A stretch of 6,518 nt of DNA from Actinomycetota bacterium (GTDB lineage Bacteria; Actinomycetota; Acidimicrobiia; IMCC26256), in assembly GCA_009702955.1 (NCBI GenBank), contig WLHA01000072.1:1-6518 (forward strand), in the 5' to 3' direction. Of the stretch, positions 1 through 6,168 are shown piece after piece (within the stretch, counting starts at the first letter, position 1; the number at the start of each line of letters is the position of its first letter). The notes under the pieces are model-generated. The model searched no databases. It saw only the letters and a list, made by a program, of their open reading frames with translations, and was not told the DNA's origin. Made by a program: the position numbers and the translations under genes.

Positions 1-435
1 GATATATCGGCTTTTGTGGGGCCGACCGTCTTCCCTGATGTAGGGCGTAGACGAATCTCAGGCAGCATCTACTTAATTCTGGCTGCAACCTGCGCGGCTG
101 GTGCAGCGCAGTCTCCGAATCGTGGCCTCCTGGCTGCAGCTGTTCTGCTCGGGCTGTTAGGGATTTACCACTTCATCGCTGGGTGGCATCAGAAAATCTC
201 AGAGACTGATGCTCTCGTCGTTGCTACACGTACAGTTGGTTTCCCAGTAGGTCATGCCTCCGCTGCGCTCGCATGGCGTGGGCTCCGCTCTCGCCCAGCT
301 TGGAGAATCCTGCTCTACTCCGCAGATGAGCCCCCCTCAATGCGTGGGCTCGTTGAGTTAGACGCAATGGATGGGCACATTCTGGGCGAATATACGGAGA
401 AGAACCCTGAAGATTGGTCAAAGTTCGGCCTCTAG
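1..435 (+). CDS. Small membrane protein of unknown function (5' end probably outside window)
   Basis: I do not recognise this gene. The frame is open from base 1 to the TAG at 433-435. The first possible in-window start is GTG at 16, but nothing like a Shine-Dalgarno site precedes it and the frame reads on upstream, so I treat the gene as 5' partial. Counting from GTG 16, residues 17-56 are strongly hydrophobic and could form two closely spaced membrane helices (Ala/Leu-rich, ending near GIYHFIAGW). The C-terminal 80 residues look soluble. They end in a hydrophobic strand (WRILLYSADE), then LVELDAMDGHILGEYTE, a pattern reminiscent of PepSY-like beta-hairpins (V-x-D-x-x-x-G-x-I); that resemblance is weak inference. 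Regular codon usage and the lack of stops support a real gene. It precedes the PIM lipid genes by 100 nt, so it may end an upstream operon. Confidence 0.7.
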   Translation, partial: DISAFVGPTVFPDVGRRRISGSIYLILAATCAAGAAQSPNRGLLAAAVLLGLLGIYHFIAGWHQKISETDALVVATRTVGFPVGHASAALAWRGLRSRPAWRILLYSADEPPSMRGLVELDAMDGHILGEYTEKNPEDWSKFGL

Positions 436-471
436 AGCCAGTCTCGATCCAAACAGGGGCCCTGAATGCCT

Positions 472-499
472 GTGACCAAATAGGGGTTCGTGGTAACTT
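472..499 (+). promoter_or_regulatory. Candidate promoter for the PIM lipid operon
   Basis: A GTGACC hexamer at 472-477 matches the TTGACA consensus at four positions. It is followed after 16 nt by TAACTT at 494-499, which fits the actinobacterial -10 form TANNNT. Transcription would start near 506, about 30 nt before the ATG at 536. This is a consensus match only. The -10 overlaps the left arm of an inverted repeat. Confidence 0.3.
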
Positions 500-517
500 G
501 AGGCTCTCATTTACCAC
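490..517. repeat. Inverted repeat with 7-bp perfect arms upstream of pgsA
   Basis: GTGGTAA at 490-496 and TTACCAC at 511-517 are perfect reverse complements separated by 14 nt. The spacer contains a further TGAG (499-502) / CTCA (506-509) match, so as RNA it could fold into a two-part hairpin with a 3-nt loop. No T-run follows, which argues against a classical terminator. As DNA it overlaps the candidate -10 element and could be an operator; as RNA it could mark the 3' end of the upstream transcript or sit in the leader. Confidence 0.45.
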
Positions 518-535
518 CGGGAATGGGGCAAGTAA

Positions 536-1363
536 ATGCCCCTCTCGGCGCCACCCGACGAAGGAGTCGAGTTGCTCGACGGCCGCCTCCGTGCCTCCGT
601 TAGTCAAGGTCTTGCCCCACTAGGTAGGGGTCTGAGGTCACTTGGAATCTCGCCGAACGTACTCACGGCGTCTGGACTTTTCATTAGCACGATTACCGCA
701 TGGCTGATCGCTGTCGGTGAGCTGCGATGGGGAGTTCTCGGGATCGCACTCAGCGGGCTTGTTGATTTACTAGACGGCTCTGTTGCGCGAACGGGAGGAA
801 CCGCCAGCCCTCGCGGTTCTTTCTTCGATTCAGTCGCAGATCGAGTCTCAGATGGTTTAGTACTCGGCGGAGTTGCTTGGTATCTCGCGGGGGAGAGCGC
901 ACATGCTCCGATGCTCGCATTCGCTGCGATGGCACTCTCGATGCTCATCTCCTATGAGCGCGCTAAAGCAGAGGCGCTTGGATTCAATGCTCAGGGTGGC
1001 CTCATGGAGCGCGCCGAGCGGATGATCCTCCTCGGGTTCGCACTCTTCTTCAACATGCTGGTGCCGGCTCTATGGATCATGATTGTGCTCACTGCAGTAA
1101 CCGCAGTTCAGCGCTTCATCAAGGTTTGGGTGCAGGCATCAGGGGCTAAGGCCGAGTTGCGTGAGAGCGTGCGCCATCGACGACTTGCTAGGCGAGCCGG
1201 TACACGCAGCGCTAGCAGCACATCGGGGTCATCACGAACATCGCGATTATCAGGATCGACAGGCGAGGATGGGCCAGGTATCTCTACTTGGTGGGGATCG
1301 CGACGCCCAGCAGCGGGATCGATGACGCGTCGGCGAAGTGTTGCCCGTCGCAGTCGACCCTGA
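536..1363 (+). CDS. pgsA: CDP-alcohol phosphatidyltransferase, phosphatidylinositol-phosphate synthase type (PgsA1-like)
   Basis: Membrane enzyme that transfers a phospho-polyol, most likely inositol 1-phosphate, onto CDP-diacylglycerol with loss of CMP. This is the entry step to phosphatidylinositol and PIMs. The complete family signature D-x2-D-G-x2-A-R-x8-G-x3-D-x3-D is present: D77, D80, G81, A84, R85, G94, D98, D102; the aspartates bind metal and the last is the expected catalytic base. Hydrophobic segments follow to about residue 200, consistent with the six-helix fold. The inositol assignment rests mainly on the adjacent patA and pimA genes. ATG 536 has a GGGG stretch (525-528) 7 nt upstream. 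At 275 aa it is longer than typical homologues (about 200-220 aa). Residues from about 205 are an Arg/Ser-rich tail, probably disordered, encoded by unusually G+C-rich DNA. The 3' end overlaps the longest form of patA by 26 nt. Confidence 0.9.
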   Translation: MPLSAPPDEGVELLDGRLRASVSQGLAPLGRGLRSLGISPNVLTASGLFISTITAWLIAVGELRWGVLGIALSGLVDLLDGSVARTGGTASPRGSFFDSVADRVSDGLVLGGVAWYLAGESAHAPMLAFAAMALSMLISYERAKAEALGFNAQGGLMERAERMILLGFALFFNMLVPALWIMIVLTAVTAVQRFIKVWVQASGAKAELRESVRHRRLARRAGTRSASSTSGSSRTSRLSGSTGEDGPGISTWWGSRRPAAGSMTRRRSVARRSRP

Positions 1364-2357
1364 CGTGTCTGTAGATCCTCCTTCCGGCAAGACCTCGTCG
1401 CTGAAGGAACGCACTCCGTACTACGCATATCGAGTTGGATCGGCTATAGCCAACGCCCTCCCTGAGTCCATCGCTATGAGGCTCTTTAATTTTGTAGCAA
1501 GAGTTGCGGCGCTTTTTATGCCTGCAAAGAGACGCCTTGTAGCGCGAAATCTTCAACGCGTTCGTGGCATTAATCCAAACGAAGCAACTCAGGATTCCGG
1601 CATTCTGAACAGGGAAGTTGCGAGTGTATTTACCTCCTACGCTCGCTACTGGCTCGAGTTATTTCGACTCCCGGGTGAGACCCCAGAGGAGATTATTGCG
1701 AAGTTCTACATCGAGGGGGGAGAGCATCTAGATGCTGCGCTCGAGCGCGGTAAGGGGCTTATTGCAACAGTTCCGCATGTCGGGGGATTTGATTATTCAG
1801 GGGCTTGGTTTGCGGCAAAGGGTCATCGACCAGCCGCGGTGGTTGAGGCTTTAGAGCCGCCCGAACTTCTATCTTGGTTTACAGGACTTCGCAGCTCACT
1901 AGGAGTAGAGGTAATACCGCTGGGTAAAGACTCCGCTCCTCGGGTCAGCGCTGCACTAAATGAGAATCGACTCGTATGCCTAATGACCGATAGAGATATC
2001 TCGGGAGACGGAGTGCCCGTCGAGTTCTTTGGAGAACAGACCACAATGCCGGGCGGACCAGCTCTGCTCGCGCTGCGAACCGGTGCTGCGCTTCTCCCAA
2101 TCGTTGCTTACTTCGAGCCGAACGGAATGCACCACGGAGTAATTCAGGCACCGATCGTGGCTGAGCGAGAGGGGAGATTGCGCGAGGACGTTGTGCGCGT
2201 CACTCAGGAGATCGCGTACCGATTCGAGGAGATGATTCGAGTTGCTCCGGAGCAGTGGCACCTTCTGCAGCCCAACTGGCCGAGCGATCGAGGAGCTCCA
2301 GCCCAGAGCAGTGGCAAGAGCGGCAACGAGAGTCGTAGCAAGAGTCGACGCAAGTGA
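1338..2357 (+). CDS. patA: Phosphatidylinositol mannoside acyltransferase (PatA-like, LPLAT family)
   Basis: Peripheral membrane acyltransferase of the HtrB/LpxL-like LPLAT family, expected to move a fatty acyl chain from acyl-CoA onto the mannose of a PIM. The HX4D catalytic motif is visible as H147-VGGF-D152 in ATVPHVGGFDYSG. It is followed by the conserved stretches LMTDRDISG (215-223), EFFGE (229-233) and MPGGPALLALRTGA (237-250), and the C-terminal WHLLQPNWP (307-315) typical of this family. Residues 329-339 are a short Ser/Arg/Lys-rich tail. The start is uncertain. GTG 1338 gives 339 aa and overlaps pgsA by 26 nt; GTG 1365 gives 330 aa and lies 1 nt after the pgsA stop. Neither has a good Shine-Dalgarno site, and family-like sequence starts only near residue 22 (LKERTPYYAYRVG). 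I give the longest form; numbering follows it. The position between the PI-phosphate synthase and pimA supports the PIM role strongly. Confidence 0.9.
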   Translation: MLPVAVDPDVSVDPPSGKTSSLKERTPYYAYRVGSAIANALPESIAMRLFNFVARVAALFMPAKRRLVARNLQRVRGINPNEATQDSGILNREVASVFTSYARYWLELFRLPGETPEEIIAKFYIEGGEHLDAALERGKGLIATVPHVGGFDYSGAWFAAKGHRPAAVVEALEPPELLSWFTGLRSSLGVEVIPLGKDSAPRVSAALNENRLVCLMTDRDISGDGVPVEFFGEQTTMPGGPALLALRTGAALLPIVAYFEPNGMHHGVIQAPIVAEREGRLREDVVRVTQEIAYRFEEMIRVAPEQWHLLQPNWPSDRGAPAQSSGKSGNESRSKSRRK

Positions 2358-3430
2358 GGATCGCAATTCTCTGTCCGTATTCGCTTTCGGTGCCTGGTGG
2401 AGTTCAAGGTCAGGTACTGGGCCTGGCTCGAGCACTTCGAGAGATTGGTGTTGATACGCGAGTAATTGGGCCTACTGACGGGCCACCCCCTGAGCCTGGG
2501 GTAATAAGTGTTGGTCCGACAGTGCGAATGGAGGCAAACGGGTCAGTGGCCCCGATGAACGTTGGTGCAGTTGCATCTGAACGAACCCTTGAAGCGATAC
2601 GCACGTTTGATCCAGATGCGCTTCACCTGCACGAGCCATTTGTCCCTGGACCTACTGCTGCTGCGCTTGTAGGGAGCACGCTTCCTAAGGTCGGTACATT
2701 CCACGCGGCCTCTGAGGGTGAGCACGCTATGTATCGCCGCTTCCGCAAGGTCGCACTTCGAGCTTCACGTGAGCTCACGATCCGTACAGCGGTCTCAGTG
2801 GATGCAAAAGCGCTTGCCGAGCAGTTTCTTGGTGGAACCTTTGTTGTTCTACCGAATGGAGTAGACATCGCCAAATTCTCAGACGCGACGCCTACCGCTA
2901 CCGATCGCCCTGCAGTAATTTTTATTGGGAGGCATGAACCTCGAAAAGGTTTAGGTTGCCTACTCGATGCGTGGAGCGAGATTGATCGGGATGGCGTGCT
3001 CTGGGTAGTAGGCGATGGACCCCAGACCGCCGAGTTGAAGGCGCGAAATGTCGCCAATGTCGAGTGGCTGGGTCGAATCACTGACGAACAGTTGGCGAGT
3101 CGGCTCAAAGGCGCAACGATATTCTGCGCTCCATCAACAGGGCAGGAGTCTTTTGGTGTCGTTCTGCTGGAGGCGATGGCGGCAGGTACCGCAGTCGTGG
3201 CCTCCGATATTTCGGGCTATGGAAATGTGGCGACTAATCGAGACAATGCATTGCTGACTCCTGCGGGAGACGCTGCGAGCCTGAGGGGAGCCCTTCGTGA
3301 GATTCTCGATTCAGATGCGCTTAGAGAGCACCTTGTGAGGCAAGGGGTAGCGCGTGCCTCGGAGTTCTCCCTATCCCGCCTAGCCGAGCGCTTTGTCTCT
3401 GTATATGAGAGCGCAATTTCACTGGGATAA
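2354..3430 (+). CDS. pimA: Phosphatidylinositol alpha-mannosyltransferase (PimA-like, GT4)
   Basis: GT-B fold glycosyltransferase that transfers the first mannose from GDP-mannose to phosphatidylinositol on the cytoplasmic side of the membrane. The N-terminal domain has the family start RIAILCPYSLSVPGGVQGQV (residues 2-21) with the glycine-rich GGVQ loop, HLHEPFVPGP (91-100) and GTFHA (114-118, H117 in the position of the key PimA histidine). The C-terminal domain carries VLPNGVD (165-171), GRHEPRKG (192-199, with the Arg and Lys expected to hold the nucleotide-sugar phosphates) and the E-x7-E motif E265-SFGVVLL-E273. The length of 358 aa is normal for PimA. Start GTG 2354 overlaps the patA stop as GTGA, indicating translational coupling; there is no separate strong ribosome-binding site. 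GT4 enzymes share many of these motifs, so the acceptor is inferred from the overall match plus the operon. Confidence 0.93.
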   Translation: MRIAILCPYSLSVPGGVQGQVLGLARALREIGVDTRVIGPTDGPPPEPGVISVGPTVRMEANGSVAPMNVGAVASERTLEAIRTFDPDALHLHEPFVPGPTAAALVGSTLPKVGTFHAASEGEHAMYRRFRKVALRASRELTIRTAVSVDAKALAEQFLGGTFVVLPNGVDIAKFSDATPTATDRPAVIFIGRHEPRKGLGCLLDAWSEIDRDGVLWVVGDGPQTAELKARNVANVEWLGRITDEQLASRLKGATIFCAPSTGQESFGVVLLEAMAAGTAVVASDISGYGNVATNRDNALLTPAGDAASLRGALREILDSDALREHLVRQGVARASEFSLSRLAERFVSVYESAISLG

Positions 3431-3449
3431 TTCTGCTCTCGCCGTAACT

Positions 3450-3475
3450 GAGGGCTTCATTTGAGAAAGGCCCTC
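3450..3475 (+). terminator. Possible weak terminator hairpin after pimA
   Basis: GAGGGC at 3450-3455 pairs with GCCCTC at 3470-3475, with a possible TT/AA extension past a bulged G. It lies 20 nt after the pimA stop and before the next transcription unit, where a terminator is expected. No T-run follows, so intrinsic termination is doubtful. Confidence 0.3.
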
Positions 3476-3488
3476 TCCGCCGCATTAT
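3461..3488 (+). promoter_or_regulatory. Candidate promoter for lemA-htpX-DUF3048
   Basis: TTGAGA at 3461-3466 (five of six matches to TTGACA) is separated by 16 nt from CATTAT at 3483-3488 (four of six to TATAAT). Transcription would start near 3495 and give a leader of about 100 nt containing the tandem repeat. It overlaps the 3' arm of the hairpin. The support is consensus matching only. Confidence 0.3.
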
Positions 3489-3536
3489 TGGAGTCCTCTC
3501 GCCGTAGACTCAAGCCGGCTCGGTAAATAAGCAGCC

Positions 3537-3592
3537 ACTAGAAGCACCACAAACTAGAAGCACCACAAACAAGAAGCACCACAAACTAGAAG
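3537..3592 (+). repeat. 16-bp tandem repeat, 3.5 copies, running into the lemA ribosome-binding site
   Basis: Units at 3537-3552 and 3553-3568 are identical (ACTAGAAGCACCACAA). The third, 3569-3584, differs at one base (ACAAG instead of ACTAG). A half unit, ACTAGAAG at 3585-3592, continues into the purine-rich ribosome-binding site. Each unit thus carries an AGAAG core, but only the last is followed by GTG and placed correctly before an ATG. The array lies wholly in the presumed lemA leader. Confidence 0.9.
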
Positions 3593-3598
3593 GTGATC

Positions 3599-4162
3599 AT
3601 GAACGCTCTCCCCATAATTTTGATTGTGCTAGCGGTACTCGTTGTCTTATTCGTCATCTTGACCTATAACGGTTTAGTCAAGACCCGTAACCGTATTGAT
3701 AATGCTCGATCTCAAATTGACGTCCAGCTCAAGCGGCGCCACGAGCTCATACCAAATCTTGTCGAGACTGTTAAGGGTTATGCAGCCCACGAGCGTGCAA
3801 CGTTCGAGGCAGTAATAGCGGCGCGAACCCATGCCATGGACGCAGCTTCTTCGGGTTCGCTTCCCGCCCAAGCCGAGGCGGAGAATGCGCTCTCAGGCAC
3901 ACTTAAGAGCCTCTTTGCGCTTGCGGAGGCCTACCCGGATCTCAAGGCAAATACAAACTTCCTTGCGCTCCAAGAGGAACTCACCTCAACTGAGGATCGC
4001 ATCGCCTACTCCAGGCAATTCTTCAACGACGCGGTGCTTGGGTTCAACACTCGTATTCAGACATTCCCAGCAACCGTCATTGCGCGTTCCTTTGGTTTTA
4101 CTCCACGCGAATACTTCACCGCCGATCCTGGGGATCAGGCGCCCGTAACGGTCAAGTTCTGA
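3599..4162 (+). CDS. lemA: LemA family membrane protein
   Basis: LemA-family protein, 187 aa, close to the family norm. The N-terminus is a single hydrophobic helix (residues 4-22), expected to anchor the protein with the rest as an extended helical domain. The diagnostic stretch runs from YNGLVKTRNRIDNARSQIDV (23-42) through KRRHELIPNLVETVKGYAAH (46-65). Further family signatures are AYPDLKAN near 110-117, TEDRIAYSRQFFNDAV near 131-146 and NTRIQTFPATVIARSFGF near 150-167. I chose ATG 3599 because GAAGG (3589-3593) sits 5 nt upstream; the in-frame GTG at 3593 would overlap that site. The molecular role of LemA proteins is poorly known; they are commonly encoded beside M48 proteases such as the htpX gene 9 nt downstream, which suggests a shared membrane-stress or proteolysis role. 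Confidence 0.93.
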   Translation: MNALPIILIVLAVLVVLFVILTYNGLVKTRNRIDNARSQIDVQLKRRHELIPNLVETVKGYAAHERATFEAVIAARTHAMDAASSGSLPAQAEAENALSGTLKSLFALAEAYPDLKANTNFLALQEELTSTEDRIAYSRQFFNDAVLGFNTRIQTFPATVIARSFGFTPREYFTADPGDQAPVTVKF

Positions 4163-4171
4163 TAGGTGCAG

Positions 4172-5077
4172 ATGTACGACGAAATATCCTCAAATAAACG
4201 AAGAACATGGCTAATACTCGCCGGCTTTGGCCTTCTAATGGCGCTGCTTCTCGCGGCCTTTAATGTTCTCCTAGATATCGGCCCGATTGGGTTTGTCATT
4301 GCGATCGCGATTGCGATTGGGATGTCGTGGAGTTCCTATTGGTTCTCCGATCGCATTGCACTAGGCGTCTCTCGAGCTAAGCCCGCTGATCCCACTGAGT
4401 ACGCGAGGTACCACAATCTCGTTGAGGGTCTCTGCATCGCGGCAGGCATCCCGAAGCCTCGCCTATTCGTGATTGATGACCCGGCTCCGAATGCCTTCGC
4501 TACTGGACGTAATCCGGCCCACGCAGCAGTAGCTGTCACCACAGGGTTGCTAGCACTTATGAGCAGAGTAGAGCTTGAGGGAGTGCTCGCACACGAGCTG
4601 AGCCATGTCAAGAATTACGACATGCTCGTAGGAACTGTTGCAGTTACAGCAGTTGGGGCCGCAGCATTACTTGGAGATATTGGGCTTCGATGGATGATCT
4701 TTGGCGGAAGAAGGCGAAACAACTCTGATAACTCAGCGGGGGGAGTAATCGCGCTTGCTGCGGTACTGCTCATCGTCCTTGCACCTATCGCCGCTCGCCT
4801 GATGCAATTTGCGATGAGCAGGCGTCGAGAGTTCTTGGCCGACGCAAGCGGAGTCGCGCTTACCCGCTACCCGCCTGGTCTCGCATCTGCACTCGAGAAA
4901 CTGCGTGATGAAGGGTCAGTAGTGCGCACAAGTAACCGAGCAATGGCTCAACTATGGATCGAGTCCCCACTCGATCGAGCACCTGACCCCGAAGGGAAGA
5001 AACGTACGTGGCTAAATCGCGCATTCGATACGCACCCACCGCTCGAGGAGCGAATAGATATTCTGCGAGCAATGTGA
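4172..5077 (+). CDS. htpX: M48 family membrane metalloprotease (HtpX-like)
   Basis: Zinc-dependent integral membrane endopeptidase, expected to cleave misfolded or surplus membrane proteins with its active site facing the cytoplasm. Numbering from ATG 4172 (301 aa): two membrane helices at about 11-33 and 37-58; a conserved PRLFVIDDPAPNAFATGR region (96-113); the HEXXH zinc motif HELSH at 141-145 (H141, E142, H145); two more hydrophobic segments near 152-170 and 190-213; and the third zinc ligand E220 in SRRREFLADASG. A C-terminal FDTHPPLEERI (285-295) is typical of M48B. Start choice: ATG 4172 has AGG at 4164-4166 and follows the lemA stop by 9 nt; GTG 4166 would add two residues. All catalytic residues are present, so it should be active. 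Its 3' end overlaps the DUF3048 gene by 4 nt. Confidence 0.95.
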   Translation: MYDEISSNKRRTWLILAGFGLLMALLLAAFNVLLDIGPIGFVIAIAIAIGMSWSSYWFSDRIALGVSRAKPADPTEYARYHNLVEGLCIAAGIPKPRLFVIDDPAPNAFATGRNPAHAAVAVTTGLLALMSRVELEGVLAHELSHVKNYDMLVGTVAVTAVGAAALLGDIGLRWMIFGGRRRNNSDNSAGGVIALAAVLLIVLAPIAARLMQFAMSRRREFLADASGVALTRYPPGLASALEKLRDEGSVVRTSNRAMAQLWIESPLDRAPDPEGKKRTWLNRAFDTHPPLEERIDILRAM

Positions 5078-6147
5078 AGCGAGCCTCATTAGCAACTTTG
5101 GCAATAGCGATTTCAGGCTCTTTAGCCTTAGCTGCATGCGGGGGAGGTGGCTCGGATGAGGCTTCGCCTTCATCTACCTCAAAGCGCACCACAACCACAA
5201 CTGCACCAGTACTCGCTCCATTTACTGGCCTACCTGACCCATCCGGTGCATCGCAGGGACGCGCTGCACTCAACATCAAGGTCTCCAATGCCCCAGAGGC
5301 TCGACCACAGTCTGGACTCGATCAGGCAGATGTGGTCTGGGAAGAGGTAGTTGAGGGCGGGATCACGCGCTTCCTAGCTATGTTTCAATCGAACTCACCA
5401 AGTGCGATTGGACCAGTTCGCTCGGTACGCCTAACCGACCCAGGAATTGTGTGGCCGGTGGGTGGAATTTTTGCTTTCTCCGGCGGTGCGAAATACGCGC
5501 TCGATGGAATAAACAAAGCCCCCGTCGTGCTTGTTGACGAGTCTCGTGCGGGCTCCGCTATGTATCGTGATCGCTCGCGTCAGGCACCGCATAATTTGTA
5601 TGGCAAGGGTGACGCTCTCTTCGCAAAGGGAGGAACGCCTGTTCCACCACCTGCTTTGTTTACCTATGCAAAGGAAGTTCGCACGCGTAGTGGCGCTCTA
5701 CCGGTAACTGCCGCTCGAGTTGGTTTCAACGGATCATTCGCAGTCGATTGGTCATGGGACTCTGCGAGCCGCTCTTGGCTACGCAATGCCGGTGGACGAC
5801 CATTCATGGCTGCTAGTGGCAAGCAGATTCAGGCAACCAACGTTGTTGTGATGTCGGTCTCTTATCGCGGTGGCGTTGGGAGTATGGGTGCCGAGGGTGT
5901 GCTGACCGGTGAGGGCAAGGTCTTAGTGCTCACCGATGGAGTCGCCATAGAGGGTAAATGGATGCGGTCTAGCGTCTCGCAGGTAACCCGATTTGTGGAT
6001 CTCAAGGGAGCTGTAATCCCACTGACCCCTGGGAATACATGGGTTGAGATGCCAGATGTCACATATGCGGTTACTACGACCGCCGCTGTGGTTCCGGCTA
6101 CGAGTACCACCCTGAAGGCGCCTACAAAATCAACCGCTAAGCCCTGA
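5074..6147 (+). CDS. DUF3048 domain lipoprotein (YerB-like)
   Basis: Predicted secreted lipoprotein of unknown biochemical function. From GTG 5074 it has 357 aa: a short basic start (MKR), a hydrophobic signal peptide and the lipobox LAAC with lipidated Cys22, then a Gly/Ser/Thr-rich linker to about residue 47. The DUF3048 domain starts at APFTGLP (48-54). It carries VWEEVVEGGITRF (88-100), IGPVRSVR (112-119) and a later PGNTWVEMP block near the end, all characteristic of the family. A Thr/Ala-rich tail follows. The frame is open further upstream (GTG 5008), but that start overlaps htpX by 70 nt and would bury the signal peptide behind 22 residues. GTG 5074 gives a 4-nt GTGA overlap with htpX and a normal signal sequence. 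Co-translation with the membrane protease suggests a related envelope role, which is inference. Confidence 0.92.
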   Translation: MKRASLATLAIAISGSLALAACGGGGSDEASPSSTSKRTTTTTAPVLAPFTGLPDPSGASQGRAALNIKVSNAPEARPQSGLDQADVVWEEVVEGGITRFLAMFQSNSPSAIGPVRSVRLTDPGIVWPVGGIFAFSGGAKYALDGINKAPVVLVDESRAGSAMYRDRSRQAPHNLYGKGDALFAKGGTPVPPPALFTYAKEVRTRSGALPVTAARVGFNGSFAVDWSWDSASRSWLRNAGGRPFMAASGKQIQATNVVVMSVSYRGGVGSMGAEGVLTGEGKVLVLTDGVAIEGKWMRSSVSQVTRFVDLKGAVIPLTPGNTWVEMPDVTYAVTTTAAVVPATSTTLKAPTKSTAKP

Positions 6148-6168
6148 CTCGCTTCCCTTAGGGTTTGG

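Larger units (their letters stand above)
3436..3506. repeat. 11-bp direct repeat pair in the pimA-lemA spacer
   Basis: CTCTCGCCGTA occurs at 3436-3446 and again at 3496-3506, exactly 60 bp apart, flanking the hairpin and the candidate promoter. The copies stay partly similar just beyond the core (ACT and GACT). They could be sites for a DNA-binding protein on the same face of the helix, or a chance or duplication remnant. Confidence 0.35.

Noticed and set aside
1284..1556. Minus-strand open frame with a protein-like C-terminus across the pgsA-patA junction
   Set aside because: Not called as a gene: the upstream half is antisense to conserved patA sequence and only about 33 C-terminal codons look protein-like. 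Kept as part of the anomalous-segment finding instead.
1980..2435. Minus-strand open frame of 151 codons over the patA-pimA junction
   Set aside because: It is antisense to two confident genes and shows no recognisable domain.
2623..3108. Minus-strand open frame of 161 codons within pimA
   Set aside because: It lies fully opposite a clear GT4 gene with intact motifs, and its composition is typical of an antisense shadow.
3537..3592. Possible CRISPR-like array
   Set aside because: The units are directly abutting 16-mers with no spacers and no cas genes nearby, so it is a simple tandem repeat.
5008..5073. Upstream extension of the DUF3048 lipoprotein to GTG 5008
   Set aside because: It would overlap htpX by 70 nt and put 22 charged residues before the signal peptide; GTG 5074 gives a standard lipoprotein signal and a 4-nt overlap.
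6155..6163. CCCTTAGGG palindrome after the DUF3048 stop as a terminator
   Set aside because: Arms of three to four bases with no real loop and no following T-run are too weak to call.
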